The position numbers and the translations under genes were made by a program. From Clostridia bacterium (GTDB lineage Bacteria; Bacillota; Clostridia; DUPQ01), in assembly GCA_030592355.1 (NCBI GenBank), contig JAUVJE010000055.1, positions 1-12,432 on the forward strand: a DNA stretch of 12,432 nucleotides. Direction: 5' to 3'. Every line of letters starts with the position of its first letter. The stretch's first letter is position 1. The notes beneath the pieces were generated by a model that was not told where the DNA came from, made no database searches, and saw only the letters and a list, made by a program, of their open reading frames with translations. Below, in pieces: positions 6,558-12,432 of this stretch.

Positions 6558-7741
6558 TGCCTTTGGTAAAAAGTCTGTATGAACCGCATGTAAAAGAGAA
6601 GAATATAAGCGAAGGCATCACAATGCCTATAGAAAAGCTGGTCATGCTGCTGGCCGGCAAGATAATCAGCGAAAATCCCGGATATGTTATTAAAGCATAT
6701 GCAGATGACAGCGGTAAAGAAAATCTGAAAAAGAAAATTATAGAAATACTGGATGCCGGAAGTTACTACTACACGGGCGGCAGACAGGACCTTATCAATA
6801 GGATATTTAACTTTATGTTCGGCTATGGAGGTTTGCAAAAATATATTGATGATGAAGATGTCAGTGATATAGACGGTACGGCCTTCAATGAATTTTCTAT
6901 AACAAAAAACGGTGAAAGGATCCCGGTTGATATTAACTTTGGAGACAAAAAGACATTCGACGCATATTGCAGAATGGTAGCGGTGAGGAGCGGTGGATTC
7001 CTTAATGAAGACGACACCCATTGCAGAACCACTGATCTAAAAAGAAAGTTGAGAATCAATGTGTCAATTTCACCAAGAAATGTTTCCGGACCGGCGATAA
7101 GTATTAGAAAGCACAGGGAAAAAGCATATACATATAGTGATTTGGAAAAGCTTGGTATGCTTGATATGGCTTCAAAAACAATATTGGAAAGTGTTGCCGG
7201 AACAAACAAGAGTATTCTCTTTTGTGGGAAAGGAGCGGCAGGGAAAACCACTATTTTAAGGACTTTTATTAATAGTTTACCTAAATTGGAACGCGTATTG
7301 GTTGTTGAATCTGATGCGGAAATTTATCCCGATAAAAAATTTACAATTGAACAAAAAACAAAAAAGCCCGGAGAGGGGGGACAGCCCGTAGATTTAGAAA
7401 TGCTGATTAGAGACGGACTTACTATGTCCCTTGATACTTATTGTATCGGTGAGCTCGTCGGGCCTGAAGCATATTCCTTTATAAAAGCATCATGCACCGG
7501 CCACCGGATGCTGGGAACTATTCACTCTTCGGGAGCAGAGGAAGCATTGGACAGATTAGTGTCGCTGGCATCGGGAGGGATGTCTAATGACTCTGTAGAA
7601 AGGGTTATGGTATCGGCGGCGGCCGGAATAAATATGATTGTATATCTGAAAAAATTCAAAGTAATGTCCATTTGCGAAATAACAGGATTCAATGCCGGAA
7701 AACCTAAATACACCATTCTTTATGAAAGGGGTGCACAGTGA
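6557..7741 (+). CDS. tadA: TadA/CpaF secretion ATPase of the Tad pilus
   Basis: This is the hexameric motor ATPase that drives pilin polymerisation at the inner face of the membrane. Its 394 residues carry Walker A GKGAAGKT (224-231), the acidic strand VVESDAEI (249-256), a Walker B-like segment YCIGELVGPEAY (295-306, Glu299) and the His box TGHRMLGTIHSSG (314-326), all in the order of CpaF-type type II/IV secretion ATPases. The N-terminal half (DDEDVSDIDGTAFNEFSI, near 98-115) is the typical CpaF N-terminal domain. The ATG overlaps the stop of the kinase-TadZ gene (TAATG), and a GGGGGTG tract upstream can serve as ribosome binding site. Length is close to the shorter members of the family. 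The 3' end overlaps tadB by four bases. Confidence 0.95.
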   Translation: MPLVKSLYEPHVKEKNISEGITMPIEKLVMLLAGKIISENPGYVIKAYADDSGKENLKKKIIEILDAGSYYYTGGRQDLINRIFNFMFGYGGLQKYIDDEDVSDIDGTAFNEFSITKNGERIPVDINFGDKKTFDAYCRMVAVRSGGFLNEDDTHCRTTDLKRKLRINVSISPRNVSGPAISIRKHREKAYTYSDLEKLGMLDMASKTILESVAGTNKSILFCGKGAAGKTTILRTFINSLPKLERVLVVESDAEIYPDKKFTIEQKTKKPGEGGQPVDLEMLIRDGLTMSLDTYCIGELVGPEAYSFIKASCTGHRMLGTIHSSGAEEALDRLVSLASGGMSNDSVERVMVSAAAGINMIVYLKKFKVMSICEITGFNAGKPKYTILYERGAQ

Positions 7742-8535
7742 TTTATTTCTTAATATACCTCATCTTATTTTTTATAGGCTACATAGTTTTTTACAATATA
7801 AAAGTTCGCGATAAAATACTTGGCTGGAGGAACTCCGAACACCGCAGAATGAGTAAAAAAGGAAAAGTGATGATATGTTGCACAGTATTCATCGTAAGCT
7901 CAATAACACTGAATTTGATAGTGCATTCCATAATCGCCGCATTGGCAATAGGATTGCTTCCGGTAATAGGACTGTATTCTGTCATGGATCTGACAGAACG
8001 TTACCGGGAGGACAGGGAAATTAAGCAAATATCCTTTTTTCTTATGACTATGGCAAAATGGAGCGGGATAAAAAATGATTTGGTTTACTGTTTAAAGAAA
8101 ACTAAAGAAACGGAGATGAAAAACCCTATTGGGGCAATGATTAACACAACACTCGGCAGGATATACGGTGGGATGACACCCGTTGCTGCATTTTCATTGC
8201 TGGAAAAAGAATCCCGAAGTGAAGATATGAGATATTTAGTGAAAAACATTCGGTTCTCCGCAGAAAAAGGCGGAAGTCTGCAGATGCTTTTTAAAGGGAT
8301 GGAAGAACAATATTTTAAAATAGACGAGGAATTTTTCAAGCGGAAAATATCAACTCTCCGAGATCGAATTGCAGTGTATATAACAATATTTCTAGTCATA
8401 GGAACCGGCATCTGGTTCATCGGCAGCAATCCTGCCGCGAGTATGTTTTATATGAAAACCATTAACGGAAACCTTCTTCTTGCGGCTTTCACTATGGTCT
8501 TTGGTGCCGGAATAATGGTAATGATAAAAAGGTAG
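7738..8535 (+). CDS. tadB: TadB-like Tad pilus platform membrane protein
   Basis: This is one of two integral membrane platform proteins (type II secretion system F fold) on which TadA acts. Its 265 residues contain hydrophobic segments near 1-20, 44-80, 211-229 and 245-262. Between them lies a cytoplasmic helical domain (90-205) with the T2SSF-type pattern FFLMTMAKWSG..NDLVYCLKKT and IRFSAEKGGSLQMLFKGM. The GTG start at 7738 overlaps the TGA of tadA in GTGA, and AAAGGGG at 7726-7731 is a good ribosome binding site. Assignment as TadB rather than TadC rests mainly on its position directly after tadA; the two are paralogous. Confidence 0.85.
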   Translation: MIYFLIYLILFFIGYIVFYNIKVRDKILGWRNSEHRRMSKKGKVMICCTVFIVSSITLNLIVHSIIAALAIGLLPVIGLYSVMDLTERYREDREIKQISFFLMTMAKWSGIKNDLVYCLKKTKETEMKNPIGAMINTTLGRIYGGMTPVAAFSLLEKESRSEDMRYLVKNIRFSAEKGGSLQMLFKGMEEQYFKIDEEFFKRKISTLRDRIAVYITIFLVIGTGIWFIGSNPAASMFYMKTINGNLLLAAFTMVFGAGIMVMIKR

Positions 8536-8539
8536 GATT

Positions 8540-9316
8540 ATGATATTTGTTTATGGATTACTTAATATAGTTGCTGTGGTATTTGCCTTGAATGCCTATG
8601 GCATATCACGCATACAAGGTAAACTGCCGCAATTGAAGAATGAACCGGGAGTGATGGATAAGGCTTTTGCAATTGCCGGGAAATATGGAGTAGTTCAAAA
8701 ATCCGATGCTCTGCTATATATTCTGATGCCGTTTTTTGGAGTAATCACGGGAATTGCGGCATTAATATCCGGGAATATATCAACAGCGGCTGTTATGTTG
8801 ATTACCCCTTCTGCAGTGGTTTTGTTTTTACTTGCGGCGAGAAAGAAAAAAGCAACAGCCGTATTTCAAAAAAACGCTTATAAGTTATATAAGTATATTA
8901 TCAACCAGTCGGCGGCAGGGGTAAGGCCAAGTGATGCTATGAAAAAAATGTATGAAGTGGTTGAAGAAAAAAAGTTAAGGCGGATACTTATGGAAGCTTG
9001 TGCAAAATATTCGGTTTCGCTGGATACAGATATCCTTTCACGAGAGATTCTCGAAAATATTGATACGCCTGAAGCCAGGAGTTTTGCCATGACAATAAGA
9101 GATAGATTGTTTGAAAGCCGGGACCGTAAACTTATGGAAAGGCTTGAGCAACTCATGTTCAACCGATACTTTGCATATATACAAAGAGACACAGATAATC
9201 TTAAAACAAGGTGCCTGATAACAGTGGTACTGCTTTGCTCAGTTATAGTAGTAATGATTCTGATTCCAACAATTATGGACGTTCAAAATGCTTTGAATAG
9301 TATTTTTACACAATAA
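8540..9316 (+). CDS. tadC: TadC-like Tad pilus platform membrane protein
   Basis: The second platform protein, predicted to form a complex with TadB in the cytoplasmic membrane. Its 258 residues have membrane segments near 1-18, 58-98 (two) and 225-245, with a cytoplasmic T2SSF-like helical core between 105 and 220: YIINQSAAGVRPSDAMKKMYEV is the typical first part and FAMTIRDRLFES the second. It starts four bases after tadB stops, with AGGTAGGA just upstream of the ATG. The next gene, the pilin, begins 11 bases after its stop. Nothing appears truncated. Confidence 0.85.
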   Translation: MIFVYGLLNIVAVVFALNAYGISRIQGKLPQLKNEPGVMDKAFAIAGKYGVVQKSDALLYILMPFFGVITGIAALISGNISTAAVMLITPSAVVLFLLAARKKKATAVFQKNAYKLYKYIINQSAAGVRPSDAMKKMYEVVEEKKLRRILMEACAKYSVSLDTDILSREILENIDTPEARSFAMTIRDRLFESRDRKLMERLEQLMFNRYFAYIQRDTDNLKTRCLITVVLLCSVIVVMILIPTIMDVQNALNSIFTQ

Positions 9317-9322
9317 AGGAGG
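9315..9322 (+). promoter_or_regulatory. Near-perfect ribosome binding site of the pilin gene
   Basis: AAAGGAGG is fully complementary to the 16S rRNA anti-Shine-Dalgarno core and sits 5 bases from ATG 9328. It overlaps the tadC stop codon (TAA 9314-9316). It is much stronger than the sites of the other operon genes. Confidence 0.8.
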
Positions 9323-9327
9323 ACATA

Positions 9328-9534
9328 ATGAAAAAGAAAATCAAAAAAGCGATGAGTTATCTCAACAACCAAAATGGGTTTGGTCTGTATGAAGTCATCG
9401 GTATAGCTGCAGTGCTTATAGTTGCAGCATTCGTAGTCATACCGGGCTTTCGAACATTTGCAGAGAATGTGATGGGTGAAATGGACACTTGGGTAAATGA
9501 CAGCATCTTTGGCAAGCTGTTCCCTGCAAGCTGA
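9328..9534 (+). CDS. flp: Flp-type pilin precursor
   Basis: A 68-residue prepilin, the likely major subunit of the pilus. A basic leader (MKKKIKKAMS...) ends at Gly17. The class III cleavage site is G17/F18, followed by FGLYEV with Glu22 at the essential +5 position, and then a hydrophobic helix (IGIAAVLIVAAFVVIPGF). The mature chain would be 51 residues, in the range of Flp pilins. Tyr precedes Glu rather than following it, a small departure from the classical Glu-Tyr pair. AAAGGAGG at 9315-9322, 5 bases from the ATG, is the strongest ribosome binding site in the operon, as expected for the subunit needed in the largest amount. The processing peptidase is not encoded in this window. Confidence 0.82.
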   Translation: MKKKIKKAMSYLNNQNGFGLYEVIGIAAVLIVAAFVVIPGFRTFAENVMGEMDTWVNDSIFGKLFPAS

Positions 9535-9914
9535 TGGCTGAGAGGGCGGTGGTAACTGTAATCATATTTCTGATTGTACTGAGCCTATGCCTGTACATAA
9601 CGGAGAATTTCATACCTATCGGCAAGAACATGGATTTTCGGGATATTTGCAGAGGCTACCTCATGAAGATGGAGTACTGCTCAGGGCTAAGTGCATCAGC
9701 TTGTTCTGCTCTTGTAACGGAACTTCAAAATCAAGGATTTGAGGATGTTGCGGTCAGCGCTCCATCTTCTGCAAAAGCCGGTGCGGTAATGACGCTGAAT
9801 GTTATCGCGACAGTAAAACGAGACAGCATTGCAGGTATATTCAAGCGGCTTCCGAAAGAGTACGAAATGGCTTACAGCAGAAAGACTATAGCCAGGAAAG
9901 TGGTAAACAGATGA
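9534..9914 (+). CDS. Minor pilin-like/TadE-TadF-type protein, no clear cleavage site
   Basis: A 126-residue protein with one N-terminal membrane helix (AVVTVIIFLIVLSLCLYI, residues 5-22) and an extracytoplasmic domain with two cysteines close together (YCSGLSASAC). The alternation of hydrophobic strand segments (VAVSAP, VMTLNVIATVKR) and its position between the pilin and a TadE-like gene fit the small TadE/TadF or DUF4320-type proteins found in Clostridia Tad loci; that family name is a guess from memory. Unlike its neighbours it lacks the Gly/xxxxGlu prepilin site before the helix. The ATG shares one base with the flp stop (TGATG) and has no separate ribosome binding site, so it depends on translational coupling to flp. 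Confidence 0.6.
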   Translation: MAERAVVTVIIFLIVLSLCLYITENFIPIGKNMDFRDICRGYLMKMEYCSGLSASACSALVTELQNQGFEDVAVSAPSSAKAGAVMTLNVIATVKRDSIAGIFKRLPKEYEMAYSRKTIARKVVNR

Positions 9915-10366
9915 TTAAAAACAAAAAAGGTTTCGGCATCATTCAAAGTATTCTGTTATGCGGTTTCCTGGTCTTTCTGGTTATCCCCGTCTTTTCAGTA
10001 ATCACCGAGAAAGTCTACCTCAAGTGCGCGGTGCACAAGATAAATGAACTTGCGGATACGGCGATTATGTCGTCAGTATTTAATATTGATGCCGGAGAAT
10101 TCTCGGGAGGGAATCTGGTTTTTAAGGGTGAAGAAGAGCTCAAATTGCAGGTTTACAATGCAATAATTATGAATACATATGAGAATATGGAAATATTGGA
10201 ATTTGATATGTCGGTGCATAAAAAAGGAGAATATTGCCCGAATGGAGGTACATCGGATTATGATTTTGTGCATCTGCTTATGAAAATTTCACTAGAAAGG
10301 TACGGAGATAAAAATCCGGTGGAATTCTGGATTCACAGGGATTTGGAATTCCCGTATGATAGGTAA
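9911..10366 (+). CDS. TadE-like pseudopilin with Gln at +5
   Basis: A 151-residue protein with a basic leader MIKNKKG, a predicted cleavage site G7/F8 (KKGFGIIQS, the same GFG pattern as the Flp pilin), and a single membrane helix (ILLCGFLVFLVIPVFSVI). The helix is followed by an extracytoplasmic domain that contains two cysteines after the helix and a C-terminal beta-like part. Position +5 is Gln12 instead of Glu, which in type IV pilins normally reduces assembly but is seen in some minor pilins. It overlaps the previous gene by ATGA. The likely role is a minor subunit that caps, primes or anchors the pilus. TadE is the closest known label, but the match is by layout rather than by a strong motif. 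Confidence 0.62.
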   Translation: MIKNKKGFGIIQSILLCGFLVFLVIPVFSVITEKVYLKCAVHKINELADTAIMSSVFNIDAGEFSGGNLVFKGEEELKLQVYNAIIMNTYENMEILEFDMSVHKKGEYCPNGGTSDYDFVHLLMKISLERYGDKNPVEFWIHRDLEFPYDR

Positions 10367-10369
10367 ATT

Positions 10370-11014
10370 ATGAAAAAAGGTATATATATAATTTTAGCGG
10401 TACTTATAGCCGCAGTGCTCACAGTGGTACAAGCCCTGATAGCAGGCTCAATAACTAAGAAAAACGAAATGGATGTTTGCATCGCCGTCAATGAAATAAA
10501 GATGGGAAATGTAATATATGAGGAAGATATTAAAATTATTAAAGTATACAAGGGAGAATCAAGCGAGAGGATTATTGCTGCGGATTATTCAAAGGTCACA
10601 GGTAAAACGACATCCGGAGATATTGCCGCCGGGAGTATCATTTGCATGGGCGACATTGATTCCGAGAATGAAAATATTGGGAAAACGGGTTTCGTAGCAC
10701 TTGAGGTAAGCGGTAAGAACTTCAATGCGGGAAATCTTGAAAAAGGAGACTTTGCAGATTTGTTCATAATACCGGATTTAACAGATGTTAGCGACGGACA
10801 CATAATTTGGTTGAACGGGGTATTCGCTGAGTGCGGGGTTAAATTTATTCCGGGAAAGCAACCCGGCATACTGATAGAAAATGTTTTAATTGATTATATA
10901 GATACAGCTACAGGACAGGCTGCAAAGTATGTTAATATCCGTGTGCAAAGTCCGCTGGACGAGGCAGTTGCATTCTTAGAACATATCAGTGTCTACGAAT
11001 TCATAGGGCGGTGA
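10370..11014 (+). CDS. cpaB: CpaB/RcpC-like SAF-domain pilus assembly protein
   Basis: A 214-residue protein with an N-terminal membrane anchor (IYIILAVLIAAVLTVVQALIA, residues 5-25) and an extracytoplasmic SAF domain (about 36-95). CIAVNEIKMGNVIYEEDIKII matches the usual strand-loop with Gly and Asp, and VTGKTTSGDIAAGSII gives the second half. A C-terminal domain with VALEVSGKNFNAGNLEKGDFADLF follows, the CpaB/RcpC region. In Gram-negative systems CpaB/RcpC works with the outer membrane secretin; here, without a secretin gene, a role in the cell wall zone is inferred. It starts 3 bases after the preceding stop, with only a weak AGG. It appears to be the last gene of the operon. Confidence 0.85.
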   Translation: MKKGIYIILAVLIAAVLTVVQALIAGSITKKNEMDVCIAVNEIKMGNVIYEEDIKIIKVYKGESSERIIAADYSKVTGKTTSGDIAAGSIICMGDIDSENENIGKTGFVALEVSGKNFNAGNLEKGDFADLFIIPDLTDVSDGHIIWLNGVFAECGVKFIPGKQPGILIENVLIDYIDTATGQAAKYVNIRVQSPLDEAVAFLEHISVYEFIGR

Positions 11015-11016
11015 GA

Positions 11017-11038
11017 TGATATAATGTAGCAAGAGGAG
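11017..11038 (+). promoter_or_regulatory. Extended -10 promoter and RBS for the trmN6-rsmI pair
   Basis: TGATATAAT at 11017-11025 is a perfect match to the extended -10 pattern TGnTATAAT. There is no good -35, as is common for this promoter class. Transcription would start near 11032, immediately before GAGGAG (11033-11038). The layout copies that of the abiE promoter: the ribosome binding site follows the -10 by only 7 bases. Confidence 0.55.
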
Positions 11039-11044
11039 TTGGAA

Positions 11045-11782
11045 ATGCTAAAAGACAACGAACAACTTGACGATCTGCAGATAAAGGGGCTTGAAATAAT
11101 ACAGAATAAAAACAAGTTCAGGTTTGGAACAGATGCCGTTCTTCTCTCTGCTTATGCAAAGATAAAACCCAGCGGAAGATGCATTGACCTTGGAACAGGA
11201 ACGGGAATAATTCCGCTGTTGCTGTCGGTTAAAACCAAAGCCCGCGAGATTATCGGACTTGAGTTTCAAGAAGACCTGTGCGAGATGGCTGAAAGAAGCG
11301 TTGGACATAATAAACTTGACGGCAGGATACGAATTATCCATGGGAACATAAAAAAGGTTCAGGATCTATTTGGTAAAGAAACATTTGAAAATGTGGTTTC
11401 TAATCCGCCTTACATGAAAAACGGTTCTGGTTTCCAAAGTGAAGATGAAAGCATTGCAATGTCGCGGCACGAGATAATGTGCGATATTGAGGACATTGCA
11501 AAGGCGGCTGAATTTCTCCTGAAAGATAAAGGTATGCTGTCAATGGTGCACAGGCCAAATAGACTGGTAGATGTTCTAAGTGTGCTGAGGAAACACTCCC
11601 TTGAGCCAAAAACAATCAGGTTCATACATCCATATGCATATAAGGCCCCGAACCTGTTTTTGATAAATGCACAAAAGAATACGCAGCCGTTTTTAAAAGT
11701 AGAAAATCCGTTGGTGATGCGGCGGGATGACGGTGAATATACCGATGAAATTTATGAAATATATGGAATGGAAAGGAAGTAG
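11045..11782 (+). CDS. trmN6: TrmN6/YabB-like tRNA (adenine-N6) methyltransferase
   Basis: A 245-residue class I SAM-dependent methyltransferase of the TrmN6 group (YabB in Bacillus). The N-terminal FRFGTDAVLLSAY (25-37) is the family signature, DLGTGTG (48-54) is the SAM-binding motif I, GLEFQ (71-75) holds the ribose-binding acid, and NPPY (120-123) is the catalytic motif of N6-adenine methyltransferases. The E. coli enzyme modifies A37 of tRNA-Val; the exact substrate in Firmicutes members is less certain. ATG 11045 is chosen because GAGGAG (11033-11038) lies 6 bases upstream, whereas the in-frame TTG at 11039 directly abuts that site. It is followed after two bases by rsmI, an arrangement common in Firmicutes, and is probably not functionally linked to the pilus genes. 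Confidence 0.88.
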   Translation: MLKDNEQLDDLQIKGLEIIQNKNKFRFGTDAVLLSAYAKIKPSGRCIDLGTGTGIIPLLLSVKTKAREIIGLEFQEDLCEMAERSVGHNKLDGRIRIIHGNIKKVQDLFGKETFENVVSNPPYMKNGSGFQSEDESIAMSRHEIMCDIEDIAKAAEFLLKDKGMLSMVHRPNRLVDVLSVLRKHSLEPKTIRFIHPYAYKAPNLFLINAQKNTQPFLKVENPLVMRRDDGEYTDEIYEIYGMERK

Positions 11783-11784
11783 CA

Positions 11785-12432
11785 ATGCTTTACCTTGTGG
11801 CGACTCCCATCGGAAATTTAAAAGATATATCGCAAAGGGCGCTGGATGCGTTGAACGGGTGTGATATTGTGGCGTGCGAAGATACGCGGCGTACTATAAA
11901 ATTGCTTAATGCATATGAAATAAAGAAAAAGCTTATCAGTTATCATAAACACAATGAAAAAGAAGCCGGAGAGTCGCTGCTCAAAATGGCTTGTGATGGT
12001 ATGGAAATCTGTTTGGTTTCTGATGCGGGTTGCCCGGGAATTTCAGATCCCGGCGAATATCTTGTTAAACTGTTTTATGAAAACAATATGGAAGTTAGCA
12101 TTATTCCCGGCCCCAATGCAGCACTTTCCGCACTTGTACTTTCCGGGTTGAATACTGAAAAGTTTGTATTTGAGGGATTCCTTCCAAGCACATCGAAAAA
12201 ACGCATTGAGCGGTTAAGGGCGATGGCATCAGAAGAACGCACTATGATTTTTTATGAGGCTCCGCACAGGTTGCATAAATGTCTCGCCGATATGGCAAAA
12301 ATATTCGGCGATGAGCGTAAGGCTGCTGCGGTAAAAGAAATAACCAAAGTATATGAAAACTCCATAAGGGGTACGCTAGAGGAACTGGCTGAAACTTTTT
12401 CTGATAAAAATCCTAAAGGTGAGTTTGTTTTA
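11785..12432 (+). CDS. rsmI: RsmI, 16S rRNA (cytidine1402-2'-O)-methyltransferase (5' part)
   Basis: This enzyme adds the 2'-O-methyl group of C1402 in the ribosomal decoding centre, using S-adenosylmethionine. The 216 codons present show LVATPIGNLKDIS at the start, CEDTRR, the SDAGCPGISDPG loop, IPGPNAALSALVLSGL, FEGFLP and TMIFYEAPHR, all typical of the tetrapyrrole methylase-like RsmI family. The ATG at 11785 follows AAAGGAAG (11772-11779) at a good distance and is two bases beyond the trmN6 stop. The frame is still open at the last base (ending GEFVL), so about the last quarter of the protein lies outside the window. Confidence 0.95.
   Translation, partial: MLYLVATPIGNLKDISQRALDALNGCDIVACEDTRRTIKLLNAYEIKKKLISYHKHNEKEAGESLLKMACDGMEICLVSDAGCPGISDPGEYLVKLFYENNMEVSIIPGPNAALSALVLSGLNTEKFVFEGFLPSTSKKRIERLRAMASEERTMIFYEAPHRLHKCLADMAKIFGDERKAAAVKEITKVYENSIRGTLEELAETFSDKNPKGEFVL

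Noticed and set aside
6239..7021. Long minus-strand open frame (260 codons) across the kinase-TadZ and tadA junction
   Set aside because: It lies opposite two well-supported genes, spans their boundary, has no recognisable motif, and is explained by codon bias of the sense strand.
11954..12151. 65-codon plus-strand frame inside rsmI
   Set aside because: It is an alternate-frame shadow of rsmI, whose own frame shows all family motifs.

Overview
The window looks like a chromosomal segment from a low-GC Gram-positive, most likely a member of the Clostridia. The reasons are strong AGGAGG-type ribosome binding sites, frequent TTG/GTG starts, AT-rich gaps, a Tad pilus locus without secretin genes, and the Firmicutes-type pairing of a TrmN6/YabB methyltransferase with rsmI. 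No species can be named from sequence alone.

The left part (1-4907) is accessory and visibly AT-richer (for example 13 G+C in bases 3781-3840 against 29 in 7441-7500). It holds a possible 3' gene end (1-159), an IS6-family element (183-1066) whose transposase is broken by a 42-bp palindrome-like insert, an AbiE-type toxin-antitoxin pair (1419-3123) whose toxin has a stop at codon 3, a gene-poor stretch (3124-3608), and an AAA_14/DUF4143 ATPase (3609-4907).

The centre (5109-11014) is a tightly packed, co-directional Tad (tight adherence) pilus operon of eight genes, most of them overlapping by 1-4 bases. The order is: a protein kinase fused to a TadZ/MinD-like domain, the TadA/CpaF motor ATPase, TadB and TadC platform proteins, a short Flp-type pilin with the best ribosome binding site of the operon, two minor-pilin-like proteins, and CpaB with a SAF domain. 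In the expected model TadA powers pilin assembly through the TadB/TadC platform, the TadZ-like domain positions the machine, and the fused kinase may couple it to a signal. No prepilin peptidase is present, so it must be encoded elsewhere.

The right end (11045-12432) returns to housekeeping RNA modification: a TrmN6-like tRNA adenine methyltransferase and the first 216 codons of rsmI, probably expressed from their own extended -10 promoter at 11017-11025.

The observations most worth attention are the kinase-TadZ fusion with its lost Walker A motif, the small in-frame palindromic insert in the transposase, and the precisely placed nonsense codon in the AbiEii toxin.
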